Origin: Daucus carota subsp. sativus
Lineage: Eukaryota > Streptophyta > Magnoliopsida > Apiales > Apiaceae
Direction of reading: 5' to 3'
NCBI RefSeq assembly: GCF_001625215.2
Contig: NC_030387.2
Location: forward strand, 2,012,501-2,076,500
DNA length: 64,000 nucleotides
Shown: positions 11,961 to 23,603 of the stretch, piece by piece
Numbering within the stretch: position 1 is the first letter of the stretch
Layout of the letters: each line of letters begins with the position of its first letter
Notes under the pieces: model-generated
The model's input: the letters and a program-made list of their open reading frames with translations, nothing else
What the model was told of the DNA's origin: nothing
The model's database searches: none
Translations under genes and position numbers: made by a program

Positions 11961-14762
11961 ATGTCATATGACGATTTAAGATTTATGGAGTTGAATAAAC
12001 TTAATTCTCAAGCTATGAGAAAGAGCCACGATGATCATGATATTAATGCAATGAATCGTGTTCATGATCATAAGAAATTATTATTACATATTTCTACGTG
12101 TACTGCTGGAACTAATTGTGGATATCCTCGCTGCGTTTCTGCGAAATCATTCATCAAACATTGTAGGAACTGCAAGATTCTGGACTGTCGTGTTTGTGTT
12201 CTTGCGAGGAACAGGCAAAACAAACGTAAAGAATCAATGCCTCATGGAAGTTACGATACAGTGGATGTGAATCCGCTTCAGAAGCGCTTAAAGATTCATC
12301 AGTTTTCGCAATCTGTTGAGCCTTGGTGCCCAAGAATGTCTCGTGTCTCGGGTATGGATATGGACACTCCCGCGAGTCCTGCAGAAGGATTCGTTGGACC
12401 TAATGATGGTTCGGGTACTAATAAAATGGGGGCAGCCAAGCCCGAGAAGGCGGAAGCGTGTGGAGTGTCGTTGATTGAAGTTTTTAGTCCAGAGCAAGTC
12501 CGGGAGCATATTAAGAGTCTCAAGCAGGGGATGGAGCAGAGTAAACCGAAGACAGGAAAGAATTATGCTGTGGAGCAGACAATGTCTGATGATCCTTGCC
12601 AGTTATGTGGGATGGCGAAGGTTTTTTTTGAGCCTGTGCCTGTTTATTGCACGCTTTGTGGCTCTCGTGTCAAACGAAGTGCAAAGTACTACACTGCAGG
12701 AGCTGTTGATGCACGACGACATGTTTGTAGTTTTTGCTTTGTGCAAAATGCAGGGGAAAGTTTGGTTGTTGATGGAACTGCTTATCCTAAGGCGGAATTT
12801 GAGAAGCAAAGAAATGATAAAATTGCAGAAGAAGGATGGGTTCAGTGTGATAAGTGTCCTGCTTGGCAACATCAGATATGTGCATTGTTTAACAGTCGAA
12901 GGAATGAAGGCGGTCAAGGTAAATTCACCTGTCCAATCTGCTACATTGCTGAAGTTGAAAGAGGAGAGCGTTCGCCCTTGCAACAGAGTGCAGTGCTTGG
13001 AGCAAAAGATCTTCCAAGAACAAGCCTCAGCGATCACTTAGAGCAACGACTGCTTAAAAAACTGAAGCAGGAGAGGGTAAATAGAGCAAGGATTCAAGGG
13101 AAAAACTATGATGAGGTTCCAGGAGCAGAAGGCCTTGTTGTCAGAGATGTGTCATCAGTGGACAAAACAGTGGAAGTGAAGAAGCGGTTTTCTGAGACTT
13201 TTAAGGAAGTGAATTACCCGAATGAGTTTGCCTACAAGTCCAAGGTAGTATTATTGTTTCAGAAGATTGAAGGCGTGGATGTGTGCCTATTTGCCATGAT
13301 TGTTCAGGAATATGGAGCAGATTGTCAACAACCAAATCACCGACATGTAAATTTGTCGTACATGGATTCTGTAAAGTACTTTAAGCCAGAGATTAAGGCA
13401 GTTACTGGAGAAGATCTTCGGACATTTGTTTACCATGAAATTTTGATAGGATACCTTGAACATTGCAAAACACGTGGTTTCACGAGTTGCTACATTTGGG
13501 CCTGTCCTCCAATCAAGGGCGATGATTACATATTCTATTGTCATCCGGAAACACAAAAGACACCAAAATCTGATAAGCTCCGGGACTGGTATTTGACAAT
13601 GTTGGAAAAAGCTGCAAAGGAAAATATTGTGGTTGAGATAACTAATTTATACGACCATTTCTTTGTTTCTGATGGTAGCACTGGTGAGTGTAAAGCGAAG
13701 GTGACTGCAGCTAGACTTCCATATTATGATGGGGACTATTTGCCAGGTGCTTCTGAAGATTTTATTAATCTAATTGCATGTGGTCAATCTGATCTTTCTG
13801 GAAATGCAACAAAGGATGTTTTGCTTATGCATAAACTCGGTGAAGCTATCAGCCCAAAGAAGGAAGATTTCATTATTGTCCATTTGCAAAATTCATGCAG
13901 TCATTGCTGTACTCTGATAGCATCTGGAAACTGTTGGAGTTGCTGCCAGTGCAAAAATTTCAGGCTATGTGACAAATGTTATGAAGCAGAACAGAAACTC
14001 GAGAAGCGAGATAGGCATCCTATCAATAAACCAAGGGAAATCCATATTATGTATCCTGTTGAAGTTAGTGGTGTACCTGCAGATACACAAGATAATGATG
14101 AGATTCTTGAATGTAAGTTCTTTGACACTCGTCTGACTTTTCTGGGCTTTTGTGAAGGCAACCACTATCAGTATGATACCTTGCGTCGTGCTAAACATTC
14201 TTCAATGATGCTTCTCTACCATCTTCACAATCCAAATGTTCCAGAATTTGTTCCTCTATGTCAAGTCTGTCGTCTTAATATTGAAACGGGTCAAGGTTGG
14301 CACTGTGAGACATGTCCTGACTACAATATGTGCAGTGCTTGTTATAAAAAGGATGGGGAAAGTAATCATCCTCACAAATTGACTCAGTACTCCCCAACCG
14401 TGGATTTGGATGCACAGAAGAAAGAGGCTAAGCAACAAAAGGTTAGTCGTATGAGAAAGATGCATGATCTGCTTGTGCATGCTATTCAGTGTCAAAATTG
14501 CCCGAACCCTGGTTGTCACAAGATGAAAGGCCTTTTACAGCATGCTGCACAATGCATAACACATGAGACTGGTGGCTGTTTTGAGTGTAAAAGAATCTGG
14601 TATCTGTTTAAACTTCATGCTGCAGTTTGCCCAGTATCTCAATGTCATGTGCCCTACTGCAGAGGTCTAAAGGAACGCATGAGGAGGAAAAAGGAGCAGG
14701 CTGATTCTCGTGATACAGAGGGGATGAGACAACTGTCTGCTGAGGTTTCTGGCGTATGTTGA
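11961..14762 (+). CDS. HAC: p300/CBP-type histone acetyltransferase (HAC), intronless, 5'-truncated retrocopy
   Basis: Uninterrupted 933-residue frame from the ATG at 11961; an in-frame stop lies at 11943 and the codon just before the ATG is TTG. Order of domains: second half of a TAZ finger (residues about 38-83), Cys-rich PHD-like region (about 208-333, WVQCDKCPAWQHQIC), KAT11 acetyltransferase domain (about 423-600, including [19 protein letters not shown] and HPETQKTPKSDKLRDWY), first ZZ finger (about 640-690), second ZZ finger (about 765-815), C-terminal TAZ finger (about 830-910). This is the order in Arabidopsis HAC1/HAC12, whose members acetylate histone lysines as transcriptional co-activators. 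HAC1 is about 1700 residues and its gene has many introns; here there are none and the N-terminal half is absent, starting midway in the first TAZ finger, as expected for a truncated retrocopy. The long open frame suggests it is young or still functional. No clear poly(A) tract or target duplication was found. Confidence 0.85.
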   Translation: MSYDDLRFMELNKLNSQAMRKSHDDHDINAMNRVHDHKKLLLHISTCTAGTNCGYPRCVSAKSFIKHCRNCKILDCRVCVLARNRQNKRKESMPHGSYDTVDVNPLQKRLKIHQFSQSVEPWCPRMSRVSGMDMDTPASPAEGFVGPNDGSGTNKMGAAKPEKAEACGVSLIEVFSPEQVREHIKSLKQGMEQSKPKTGKNYAVEQTMSDDPCQLCGMAKVFFEPVPVYCTLCGSRVKRSAKYYTAGAVDARRHVCSFCFVQNAGESLVVDGTAYPKAEFEKQRNDKIAEEGWVQCDKCPAWQHQICALFNSRRNEGGQGKFTCPICYIAEVERGERSPLQQSAVLGAKDLPRTSLSDHLEQRLLKKLKQERVNRARIQGKNYDEVPGAEGLVVRDVSSVDKTVEVKKRFSETFKEVNYPNEFAYKSKVVLLFQKIEGVDVCLFAMIVQEYGADCQQPNHRHVNLSYMDSVKYFKPEIKAVTGEDLRTFVYHEILIGYLEHCKTRGFTSCYIWACPPIKGDDYIFYCHPETQKTPKSDKLRDWYLTMLEKAAKENIVVEITNLYDHFFVSDGSTGECKAKVTAARLPYYDGDYLPGASEDFINLIACGQSDLSGNATKDVLLMHKLGEAISPKKEDFIIVHLQNSCSHCCTLIASGNCWSCCQCKNFRLCDKCYEAEQKLEKRDRHPINKPREIHIMYPVEVSGVPADTQDNDEILECKFFDTRLTFLGFCEGNHYQYDTLRRAKHSSMMLLYHLHNPNVPEFVPLCQVCRLNIETGQGWHCETCPDYNMCSACYKKDGESNHPHKLTQYSPTVDLDAQKKEAKQQKVSRMRKMHDLLVHAIQCQNCPNPGCHKMKGLLQHAAQCITHETGGCFECKRIWYLFKLHAAVCPVSQCHVPYCRGLKERMRRKKEQADSRDTEGMRQLSAEVSGVC

Positions 14763-15072
14763 TGTAAAACGTGGAAGATTGTTGATCGGCACAATTGTGT
14801 TTGCTGAAGTTCATCAAATGTATTGACAAGAATTGTAGCTTTTTCAATATGAATATGTTTATTTCTGGAAGACTCACTTCTGTAAATGTTGAATGAAATG
14901 ATGCTTAATTCTTAAAATGTAGCTTTATGTTCTACTGTACTATTATCTAGTATCTATATGTGTGGAGATGCCTTATGCATAAAGCTGTGTTGCTCTACGT
15001 TATCTCGGCTCTTCATTTTGCTTCCACTCGGACACACTCTGACACTTATTTTAAGTCAAAACATGTAAAATG
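14763..15072. other. 3' flank of the HAC ORF
   Basis: Likely 3' UTR then AT-rich spacer. No canonical AATAAA close to the stop; GCATAAAG near 14978 is a weak candidate. Confidence 0.4.
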
Positions 15073-15081
15073 TTAAAAATA

Positions 15082-16102
15082 GAGCTTACTGCACTTTGCA
15101 ACCCTCTACTTTGCTCGAAAAACACTTTGGTACATAGACTTCTAAACGTGTCAGTTCGCCGTCCAAACTTCTAATCCGTTAGCAGTTTGCCCCATGCCGT
15201 TAAATTTTCCGTTAACTTTGATGTTAAAAATAGTTTACAGCAGTTTGCACCCCTAACTTTATATTTCGTTTTAGTTTGCATCCTTGAAACATTTTTTCAT
15301 TAAAATTAATCATATTTCGTTAAAAACAGAATCAAGTAGTATATTTTAATTTAATAGTTTGTATCTATAAAAAGAATTTTTATAATACAATAATATCAAA
15401 AAAAATAATATGCTTAAGTTTGCTAATTAACTAATTGAATAACTGAGCAAAATATTTGAAGTAAAAAATCGTCACTAAAAATACGAAATAAAGACTAAAC
15501 TTTATTTTATTATATTATTTGACAATGCAGACTAAAATTTATCTGTTCTAATACTTTTCAGATGAGCCAGAGTCGAACCTGGGGTCTCCCGGGACAACAG
15601 ATATTATAAAAATTATTATAGAAATTCTTTTTATAATTAGAACAGATAAATTTTAGTCTGCATTGTCAAATAATATAATAAAATAAAGTTTAGTCTTTAT
15701 TTCGTACTTTTAGTGACGATTTTTTACTTCAAATATTTTGCTTAATTATTCAATTAGTTAATTAGCAAACTTAAGCATATTATTTTTTTGATATTATTGT
15801 ATTATAAAAATTCTTTTTATAGATACAAACTATTAAATTAAAATATACTTGATTCTGTTTTTAACGAAATATGATTGATTTTAATGAAAAAATGTTTCAA
15901 GGATGCAAACTAAAACGAAATATAAAGTTAGGGGTGCAAACTGCTGTAAACTATTTTTAACATCAAAGTTAACGGAAAATTTAACGGCATGGGGCAAACT
16001 GCTAACGGATTAGAAGTTTGGACGGCGAACTGACACGTTTAGAAGTCTATGTACCAAAGTGTTTTTCGAGCAAAGTAAAAGGTTGCAAAGTGCAGTAAAC
16101 TC
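15082..16102. mobile_element. Non-autonomous Mutator-like foldback element, 1021 bp
   Basis: Two near-identical inverted arms (about 15082-15551 and 15638-16102) enclose an 86-bp spacer. The ends read GAGCTTACTGCACTTTGCAA and, inverted, GAGTTTACTGCACTTTGCAA. A perfect 9-bp duplication TTAAAAATA flanks it (15073-15081 and 16103-16111), which is diagnostic of Mutator-like elements. There is no transposase. The spacer carries the B-box half of a SINE on the minus strand (AGTCGAACCTGGGGTCTCCC), and the SINE tail (ATTAGAACAGATAAATTTTA on one strand) is in both arms. Arms this long and similar would fold into a long hairpin if transcribed. Confidence 0.85.
15552..15605 (-). mobile_element. SINE fragment in the centre of the foldback element
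   Basis: On the minus strand the order is TGTTGTCCCGGGAGACC, B-box-like GGTTCGACTCTGGCTCATC, then TATTAGAACAGATAAA and CATTGTCAAA. This matches the SINE at 29496-29640 in the same order. The first half with the A box is missing. Confidence 0.75.
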
Positions 16103-16111
16103 TTAAAAATA

Positions 16112-16412
16112 TTACCGAGTGCACGTATCCGTATCTGGTTTGGACACTTTCAGCCGAGTCCGGCTAACATAGGTGTTGCTGCAGTGGTTAACTAATGTTC
16201 ATCCGAGAAAGTAGATAAATAGTGCACAAGTTAAAAAGAGTTGTAACATAATGAAAAAAGAAATTACCTTTTCACAAATAAACTTGAAATATGCTCTACA
16301 AATGCCTTGAAAAACCCACAATCCTAATAAGCCTACATATAACAATGATACCTTTAAAACAAGAAACTGGCTATGTCTAGGAGAACTATATGCCCAGACG
16401 TAAATCTAATTC
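16112..16412. other. Spacer and probable 3' UTR of the LRR pseudokinase gene
   Basis: AT-rich, no ORF. It lies just past the minus-strand stop at 16413-16415 and probably contains that gene's 3' UTR. Confidence 0.4.
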
Positions 16413-19400
16413 TCATATGCTCAGATTATCATCCCTTGGTAAGCTCTGAACAGTGTCTGACCATCTCCCCGGAGAATGATCACTGCTATTAGAAGACACT
16501 TGTGCTTCTGCTCTTGCCTCTTTAATCATCCTCAAGACCTCCCTCATTTCGGGCCTGTTATCCGGTGTGAGTGCAACACAGGCCATTGCAATGTTCAAAA
16601 GAGCTGCAAGTTTCTCCTCTGATCCCTCATTGCTAGAGGCAGGGTCATCACCGGACTCGGTCTCTTCTTCTCGGACTGAACGAACCCAACGTGGAATGTC
16701 CTCGCCATGTTCTTGAACAAGGTCTTGGAACGGAGTTTTCCCTGTGAGGAGCTCGAGCAGGATGACCCCGAAGCTGTATACATCAGCCGGTTGAGTGAGG
16801 GGGCGACGTGTGTCACGATACTCAGGGGCTCTGTAGAAGAGTGCAGAGGCGCTAGATTCTTCAGCTGAATCATGATTTCGGAATGTGGTGAGACAGTAAT
16901 CAGTGAGGCAGGACTCAAAGTCGGATCCTAATAGCACGTTGGAGGATTTGAGGTTTCCATGTGTCAGGCCTGGGTTTTGGTGAATGTAGTTTAGTCCGGT
17001 GGCTAAATCTTCTGCTATTTTCAGACACGAAGTCCAGTGAAGAGGCTTTCCCCCAGCTGAAGTTCTTGATCCTGCACAACATTAATTATACTACTGTTAA
17101 CCTAAACCAAACATACTTGCTATGTCAAGGATACATGTTTTACATTTATTTTTTTTCCGATAAACAAGTACACAATACAGTGTTTTTCAAGATTAATGCT
17201 ACACAACGCTTGATGTTGATGTCTTATATTGTACAAAAAGAGATTATATATTTAAATCAGGTAGCCGAATTCATTGATACAACTCAACTATGAGGTCCAG
17301 AGCTTTCAGATGATAAAGTTCATGGAACAGGAACCAAATCTAGGTAGTATATTTCAACCATATCTAGGTGAAGATGATAGCTTGATAATGAAAGCTGATA
17401 GAGAATAATTGAGCACATCACAGCCCTGGACCGACACTGCTTTAACCAAATTTTATGATTTACACATATAAAAGTTGTCCCACTTTTGATTACACAGTGT
17501 ATATATCAATAGGGGCCCTTGTATAGTTATATGAAGTATTGATAGGAAATAATTTATATGTTTCATTTCGAGTATCTCGATTTGGCTAAATGCGTTGCAC
17601 AGTCTACGCTACGCTGGGTCAGGACCTTGTAGCAGTACGATGAAAAACTCAACTACCAGTGTCATATTCCAGCATTCCTAGAATTCGTACTCAGGTATAC
17701 AGATGTGAACAGATGCTTGATTATCGCGTCAAATACAACAACGGAAAAACTTGAATACTTAGAGACAAGCTTATGTGAGTTTCTAAATTAAGAAAAGTTG
17801 TTGCAGTGATTATTAGAGTAGAGAGGTCCACTCTTGACAAGTACATAAAGGTTTGAATAACAACTTGAAAGTTAGGTTGTGTGTGGTGCAGAATTACATC
17901 TGATATTAAATATATGAATCTTGATCATGCTGATTAGCTCTTGTACTGATTGCTTCAACTTAAAGCTAGTGCGGAGAATTTTTGAATAAATATTCATTTT
18001 ATTTAATACCCCACCCCCATCAACTCATCTAATCATGTTCTGGAGAATTTTATAGTAATGTGACACACTACTGGAAATTCTGGGGATATACATTTACAGC
18101 AGAATGTAGACTTCGAAACTAGCAGTTCATCCGTGCATAGCTTGTGGCCAAGGTTAAAAAACGACGAAGCAGTCCAGTTTAATCTTTGGGTCTCCTCAGA
18201 CCGATAGCATAACGAAGGAGTTTAAATCTTTTTCTCCATCTAGTTAGCTTGATAGCATAGCGAAAACTTCAGAATTCTACAAAGTTAAGTGTTCTGTGTA
18301 CATCTGACACACTCGAGATAGGGTATAATGCGGATGCAATTAGTTCTAAGGAATGGCAGTTGAATCGTAACACCTAAACTTATTTTAATGTTTATTGAGC
18401 AACAAATTGTCTAAAAATAGACCCTTTAGAGTGAAAACAGTTTAATGCAAACCTGAATTGTATGCTTAACCATACTACATTTGCCGCGATAACCATTTGC
18501 ACCGGAATATCAAATATTGTAATCGGAAATTATAAACTGACCAAAATGAACCAGGAGAAGCAAGAAAAACATACCATGAATGAGAGAAAAGAGACTGCCA
18601 TTGGGGAAGTAATCAAATACCAGAAGCCTTTCTTCTTTAGCCTGGAAGTAAGCCCGGATAGGCACCAAATTTGGATGCCGGAGCTTCCCGATCACCTCCA
18701 TATGCCGCCTGAACTCCTCCACTCTCGGATATCGAGCATCCTTCAACCTCTTCACCGTCACGATAAACCCGGATTCCATTACAGCCTTGTAAGTACTCCC
18801 CATTGTGCCTCTCCCTAATGTCTCTGCAGATGCTTTCAGCAAATCCTCTAAACTGTAATTCATTTGTTGATCACCTGGCCCACAAAACACTAGACTCCCA
18901 ATTCCCCCATCTCCTTCCCAGCTAAACCCACCTCCCTTACCACCTGCACTACCGCCGGAGTCTTCCTCCGGTGCCGGAGCCGCCGTGTCACCGCCGGAAA
19001 CAGCCTTGCTCCGGTCAACCCTTGTCTCATTTTTCCCCCTCTTTCTCATACAAAATAGTAATAACCCCACCAAAATACACAACAAAAGGACCCCACCAAC
19101 ACTTCCGGCCACAATCCATATTATTTTCTTGTTTTTCCGGTGCTTTTTCTCCGTAACTCCGGGGCTCAATGACGGCGGAGCACTGACCACACTCCCATTA
19201 CAAGGGACACCAATTTGCTCCCCACATAACTCCACATTCCCGGAAAATGACGACAAATTGAACCTAACTAACGCCGGAGTCGCCGGAATCTCGCCGGAAA
19301 GTTGATTATTCGAAACATTCAAGTATCTAAGCCCTGTTTGATTAAACCCCGGAATGGGCCCTGTCAAGAGATTATCCTCCACATACAAAACATAAAGCCG

Positions 19401-19880
19401 CCTGATATTAACCACAGACGCCGGAATCTCGCCGGAAATTCTATTTTGCGACAGAACCACCACTTTAAGCCTGTGCAAGCCGGAAATAGTCGCCGGAAAC
19501 TGGCCGGAAAACTTATTTTTATTCAAAAACAAAGATTTAAGATTTTGAAGACCGGAAAGACTCGGGATTTGACCCGAAAGCGAGTTATTCTTAAAACTAA
19601 GAACTCTAAGCTGATCCAACTTATTCAAACTCCTCTCATCCAAATTCCCACTTAAATTTAAGTGCTCTAACACAAGCTTTGTCACTCTCCCTCTCAAGCA
19701 TTCCTTGACACCACTCCATTTACACACATTTTCACCACTCCATTGCAAAGAATTCAATGGATCAATCGATGATTTCAAGCCCAAAAGAGCTTCAATATCA
19801 TCACTACTACTTGACCCATCAACAAAAACACAAGAAAAACTCAAGAAAATCAATGAGAAAATTGAAAAATGAGTGACCAT
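16413..19880 (-). CDS. LRR receptor-like pseudokinase, At1g60630/At1g10850 type
   Basis: Exon 1 is 19880-18575 and exon 2 is 17071-16413, joined across a 1503-bp GT-AG intron inside the kinase domain, giving 654 residues (the Arabidopsis relative is about 650). A signal peptide spans residues 1-22, then an LRR N-terminal cap, about five LRRs (80-215), a membrane helix (253-277), a Gly/Ala/Glu-rich linker, and a kinase fold. The glycine loop (LGRGTMGS, 356-363) and the ATP-site lysine (VTVK, K377) are present. The catalytic HRD is HGN (473-475) and DFG is DYC (493-495), so it should lack normal phosphotransfer and act as a plasma-membrane signalling scaffold, as known for this subfamily. The C-terminus ([19 protein letters not shown]) is typical of the group. 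Intron position after IHG is that of the family. The ligand is unknown. Confidence 0.93.
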
Positions 19881-20090
19881 TTTAGTCTAGTGATGAAAAA
19901 TGAACAAAGATCAAAACTTTTCATTTGGGTCCAAAAAGTATTGACATTGACAAGAATCTTGGTGTGTGCTAAACAAATGTAACATTTTTTATTTTTGAAA
20001 TTTTTGAAATTTTAGTTGTAAAAAGTGGGCTTATGACAAATCTCAAGATCTGTATATGCAAGTGATGATTGAGAGATGTGTGTGAAAATT

Positions 20091-20100
20091 ATTTATATAG
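20091..20100 (-). promoter_or_regulatory. Candidate TATA box of the LRR pseudokinase gene
   Basis: On the minus strand the sequence reads CTATATAAAT, about 210 bp upstream of the ATG at 19880. Spacing allows a leader of about 180 nt. Not tested against transcripts. Confidence 0.5.
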
Positions 20101-21038
20101 TATAAAATGAAGATGTAATAAAAGACAAAGGCGCCAATTAAGTTGTCATTATCATCATTTTACTAGCTCACAAGCATTTTGACTAGCTAGCTAATAAACG
20201 TGACATGATTAAACCAAATATACTTGATGCAGGTCAATGTAAATGTAGATCACTAGATCAGTGTGTGCACATCAGTGTAGTAAAAACTCTCAGTTAATCT
20301 AAGGTTAGATCACACAAGAAAATACTGACATTATGACCCCCTCTCTTTGGGAGGTGGTTTGGTTCATGTATGAATTTTGATCATTTCGTACTTACAAGTA
20401 CATGTCTCAAATTTTTATTCCTCGAAAATCATATCTCAAATATACATGCATGAGATTTTCATATCTTAGGAAAAAGTGGGTATAAAAATATGGATGTGAG
20501 AAATTATTATTATTTTATTTATATTCACCACTGTTTATACTATTGCATGTAAATTACTAATATAAAATAAAATTGATGGAAAATTTTTTTATAAAATATT
20601 GACTAAAGAATATTTTAAATTAGTTACAAATAATCATAAAATATTTCAACTCAATCATATTCATCTCATATATAAAGATGAAACGTCAATCCTATATCAC
20701 TTTAGCATGATTTCTATTTCGGATTAATTATCTAATTGGTCACTGAAATGGAATTAATATATCAAATTGGTCACTGAAGTGAAAACGGTATCAAGATGGT
20801 CATTAAAGTCATCATAAAAATCAAACAAGTACCTCGAAATATGAGTTCAAGCAGTAAAAATATTATTCATAGAATTTTACACATTATTCTTGAATGTTAC
20901 CACAACCAAGTGAAAGGTTATGACTTCTAATATTTATGATAATATATTTAGATTTTTTTCAAGTTTATTTATTATTTATTTTTAATTAAATAAATAATGA
21001 TTTTAGATCAATATATTTTATAAAAAACTTAAAATATA
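20101..21038. other. Intergenic DNA, upstream of the pseudokinase gene
   Basis: AT-rich. Contains a short (CAAATTGGTCACTGAAGTG)-like pair near 20735-20785 (two imperfect copies of AATTGGTCACTGAA). No gene seen; one minus-strand ORF near 21000 overlaps the MITE and is not credible. Confidence 0.45.
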
Positions 21039-21319
21039 CTCCCTCCGTCCCATTTAATTCTATACACTTTCCTTTTTTGGATGTCCCACTCAATTCTATA
21101 CATTTCAAAACTTTCCCAAAATAGTAAAATTTTATAATATAAAAACCCCACCCACCCACTGCTTTCAACTACTTTTCCAAATCTATCACTTATATATTGA
21201 TGGGTCCCACTACTTTACCCACTTTTCTTTCTCTTTCTTCTTACTTTACATTATTTTATACACTTTTTTTAGTCTCCGTGTCCAACCCATACGTATACCA
21301 TTCAGAGGGACGGAGGGAG
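21039..21319. mobile_element. Stowaway MITE, about 281 bp
   Basis: Starts CTCCCTCCGTCCC and ends GGGACGGAGGGAG, flanked by TA (21037-21038 and 21320-21321). Classic Stowaway termini; no coding capacity. Confidence 0.9.
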
Positions 21320-21470
21320 TATGTTAGAAAAATATAAAATCATGTAAAAATGAGTATGACATAAGGTAAAAATGATTGCCGTGTATTGTAGTGGTGCCCA
21401 CGGAAGATGGTTTACCGGAAATAAGTAAAATAAATTCGTGCGGATTTCATCCTGCAGAAGAAATAAGGGT

Positions 21471-21652
21471 TTTTATAGTGTGTGTCCATGAGCACATGTT
21501 AAATACGGAATTTTATATGTTTAAGAGATTTTGATTGACGCGGTGGTGGTTGTATATGCAAGGGTCCATCATTACTAAAATATGAGAGTCAATAAAATAA
21601 ATCAAACATATAAAATTCCGCACTCAGCATATGTATACGGGCGCACACTAAA
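21471..21652. mobile_element. Palindromic MITE with TIRs of about 50 bp
   Basis: Left arm includes GTGTGTCCATGAGCACATGT and GGAATTTTATATGTTT; the right arm is its imperfect reverse complement ending GGGCGCACAC. A relative with better-matched arms is at 63827-64000. Confidence 0.7.
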
Positions 21653-22255
21653 AAAACCGAAAAAATAATAGGAATGGAGATGGTTTGTTGGGTGATATTG
21701 GGTAATGTGATAAGTCGAAGTAAAATGATCACAAAAATCACGGACACATGGCTGCTTTCCATTCACGTGAAATTTTCAGGCCCCCGAGTAATGTACTAGT
21801 CGCCATTTATTAGTTTTTGTTGCTTTTGTGATACACTCATTGTTCAGTTGAATCTACAATACATCTGGTATGACAATATCTAGGCTTCTGCATAGTCTAC
21901 GGAAACAAACAAATTTACGTGTGAATACATTCCTCATAATTTCACATTCTTATGCATTGTATTGTGATACGAGGCATCGGTGTATTTGTTTTCGTATTAA
22001 GATTGATAAAAAGTTGAACGTGCATTTGAATATGCCGATAAAAAGGTGAACGATTTTTAGTGGTGAAAATTTTTGTGTAGGTTAGGAATCATCATTATTA
22101 ATAAGATTAAAAAATAGGACACCTATATTAGTCAAATACTGAAAATTATATTTTTCAATAATTACTTAAAATTTATTCTGAACAAAAGAGAGATAAATTT
22201 TTGAAACATTTTTTTCCTCAAACATTTAAAATGGGACTGACAAATTACGATGATA
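21653..22255. other. Intergenic DNA, nothing recognised
   Basis: AT-rich spacer between two MITEs. No ORF or RNA signal found. Confidence 0.45.
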
Positions 22256-22558
22256 CTTCCTCCGTCTCAATTTATAGATCCATTTTGGAATAAACAACGC
22301 ATATTAAGAAAAAAGTTGGTTAGATAGAATCTTATCTCATGTATCATTAATTAGTGCATTGAAAAGTGAGAATATAGTTGAGTTTCAAAAAATCACAATA
22401 AATATAGGGATTTAGTGCATTGAAAAGTGAGAATAATGTTGAGTTTCAAAAAAATCACAATTAATATGTAGATAAATTTGTATTGAAAAAAGAGAGGGAC
22501 AAGTATTTCAGGACAATTTTTTTTTCCAAAATGGACCTATAAATTGAGACTGAGGGAG
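22256..22558. mobile_element. Stowaway-like MITE with internal duplication, 303 bp
   Basis: Starts CTTCCTCCGTCTCAATTTAT and ends with the inverse ATAAATTGAGACTGAGGGAG, with TA on both sides. Inside, a segment of about 60 bp containing GTGCATTGAAAAGTGAGAAT is repeated in tandem. Confidence 0.8.
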
Positions 22559-23603
22559 TAACATGATTTTAAACTGCGGTGATATTGAAAAGTGGGAAGA
22601 CAGTAAAATAATGGGAGCGGATCAAAAAACAAATTTGTCAGCAATTCCTCGGAGTCTGGGAAAAACCTTGGATTCATCGGAATGCCCTGCAATATTGACC
22701 ACTACTACTGCACCACTAGGCATGGGTAGGAGTACTAGTATTATTCTCCATTTTTAAATATTAACTGGTTAAATTAATCAGTTTATAAATAAATATAACC
22801 TCATTTTTATAAAAACTTTAAAAATCTAAAGTATATCTAATTTTTATGAATATTATTCTTTTAATATTTATAATATATAATAGATATGTGTAAATTGAAT
22901 CTATTTAACTGATTAAAAGCGTAGATAACTATTTTGAGATGGAGAGAGTAGTATTTACGGCAGTATATTGCCGCATTTTGGTTGATCTGTAATTAATAGT
23001 GGCAGACTGGCAGTGTGTAAAGGAACAGTAGGACAGCAAAATTGTGAAAGAATGTAAGTGGAGGTGAAACAATTAAAGAGGGAGAGAAAATTGAAGGAGA
23101 GACAGGGAGAGCAGAAGAGGGGTTGTCTTAAATAAGGTGAGAGATGGGTCATGTCATCTTACTCCCATCTGATCCTCACTTTACAGCCTTTCTTTCTTAC
23201 ACAACAGCTGAGATTATTCAAGATGGTAGAGGACGAGTTAGTGTTCCACTTGATTTCTCAATTTTATCTTGTTATTATTGTCTTCTTATTAAATGGAGTG
23301 CTGTACTGTGCAACTCCACTCTGCCTTTGCATTTATGCATACATTAATTTCTACTAGTAAATTTCTTTACTATTATGAGAATTTGTATATGTATTACTAA
23401 AATAATTCACATAAGAGAGTATTGGAAACAAATTCAACTAGTTGTTAAATTTATATGATTTTATTTTATCCTTTGTCATCCCGAAACAGCTGAATTCGAC
23501 TCTTGCTCATCTAGAGAAGAGAAATATTAGAATATGTACTCATTTCTAAGATGTATAAGTCTAAATTGTGAGACAACTTTTCAGTTCAATAACTTTTAGC
23601 TTA
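22559..23603. other. Intergenic DNA with a possible SINE relic near 23490
   Basis: Mostly unrecognised. At 23491-23545, AATTCGACTCTTGCTCATCT followed by ATTAGAATATG weakly resembles the B-box end of the SINE at 29496; this may be a decayed copy. Confidence 0.35.

Noticed and set aside
12603..13037. Antisense ORFs inside the HAC frame
   Set aside because: Shadow frames of a confident coding sequence; no independent motif.
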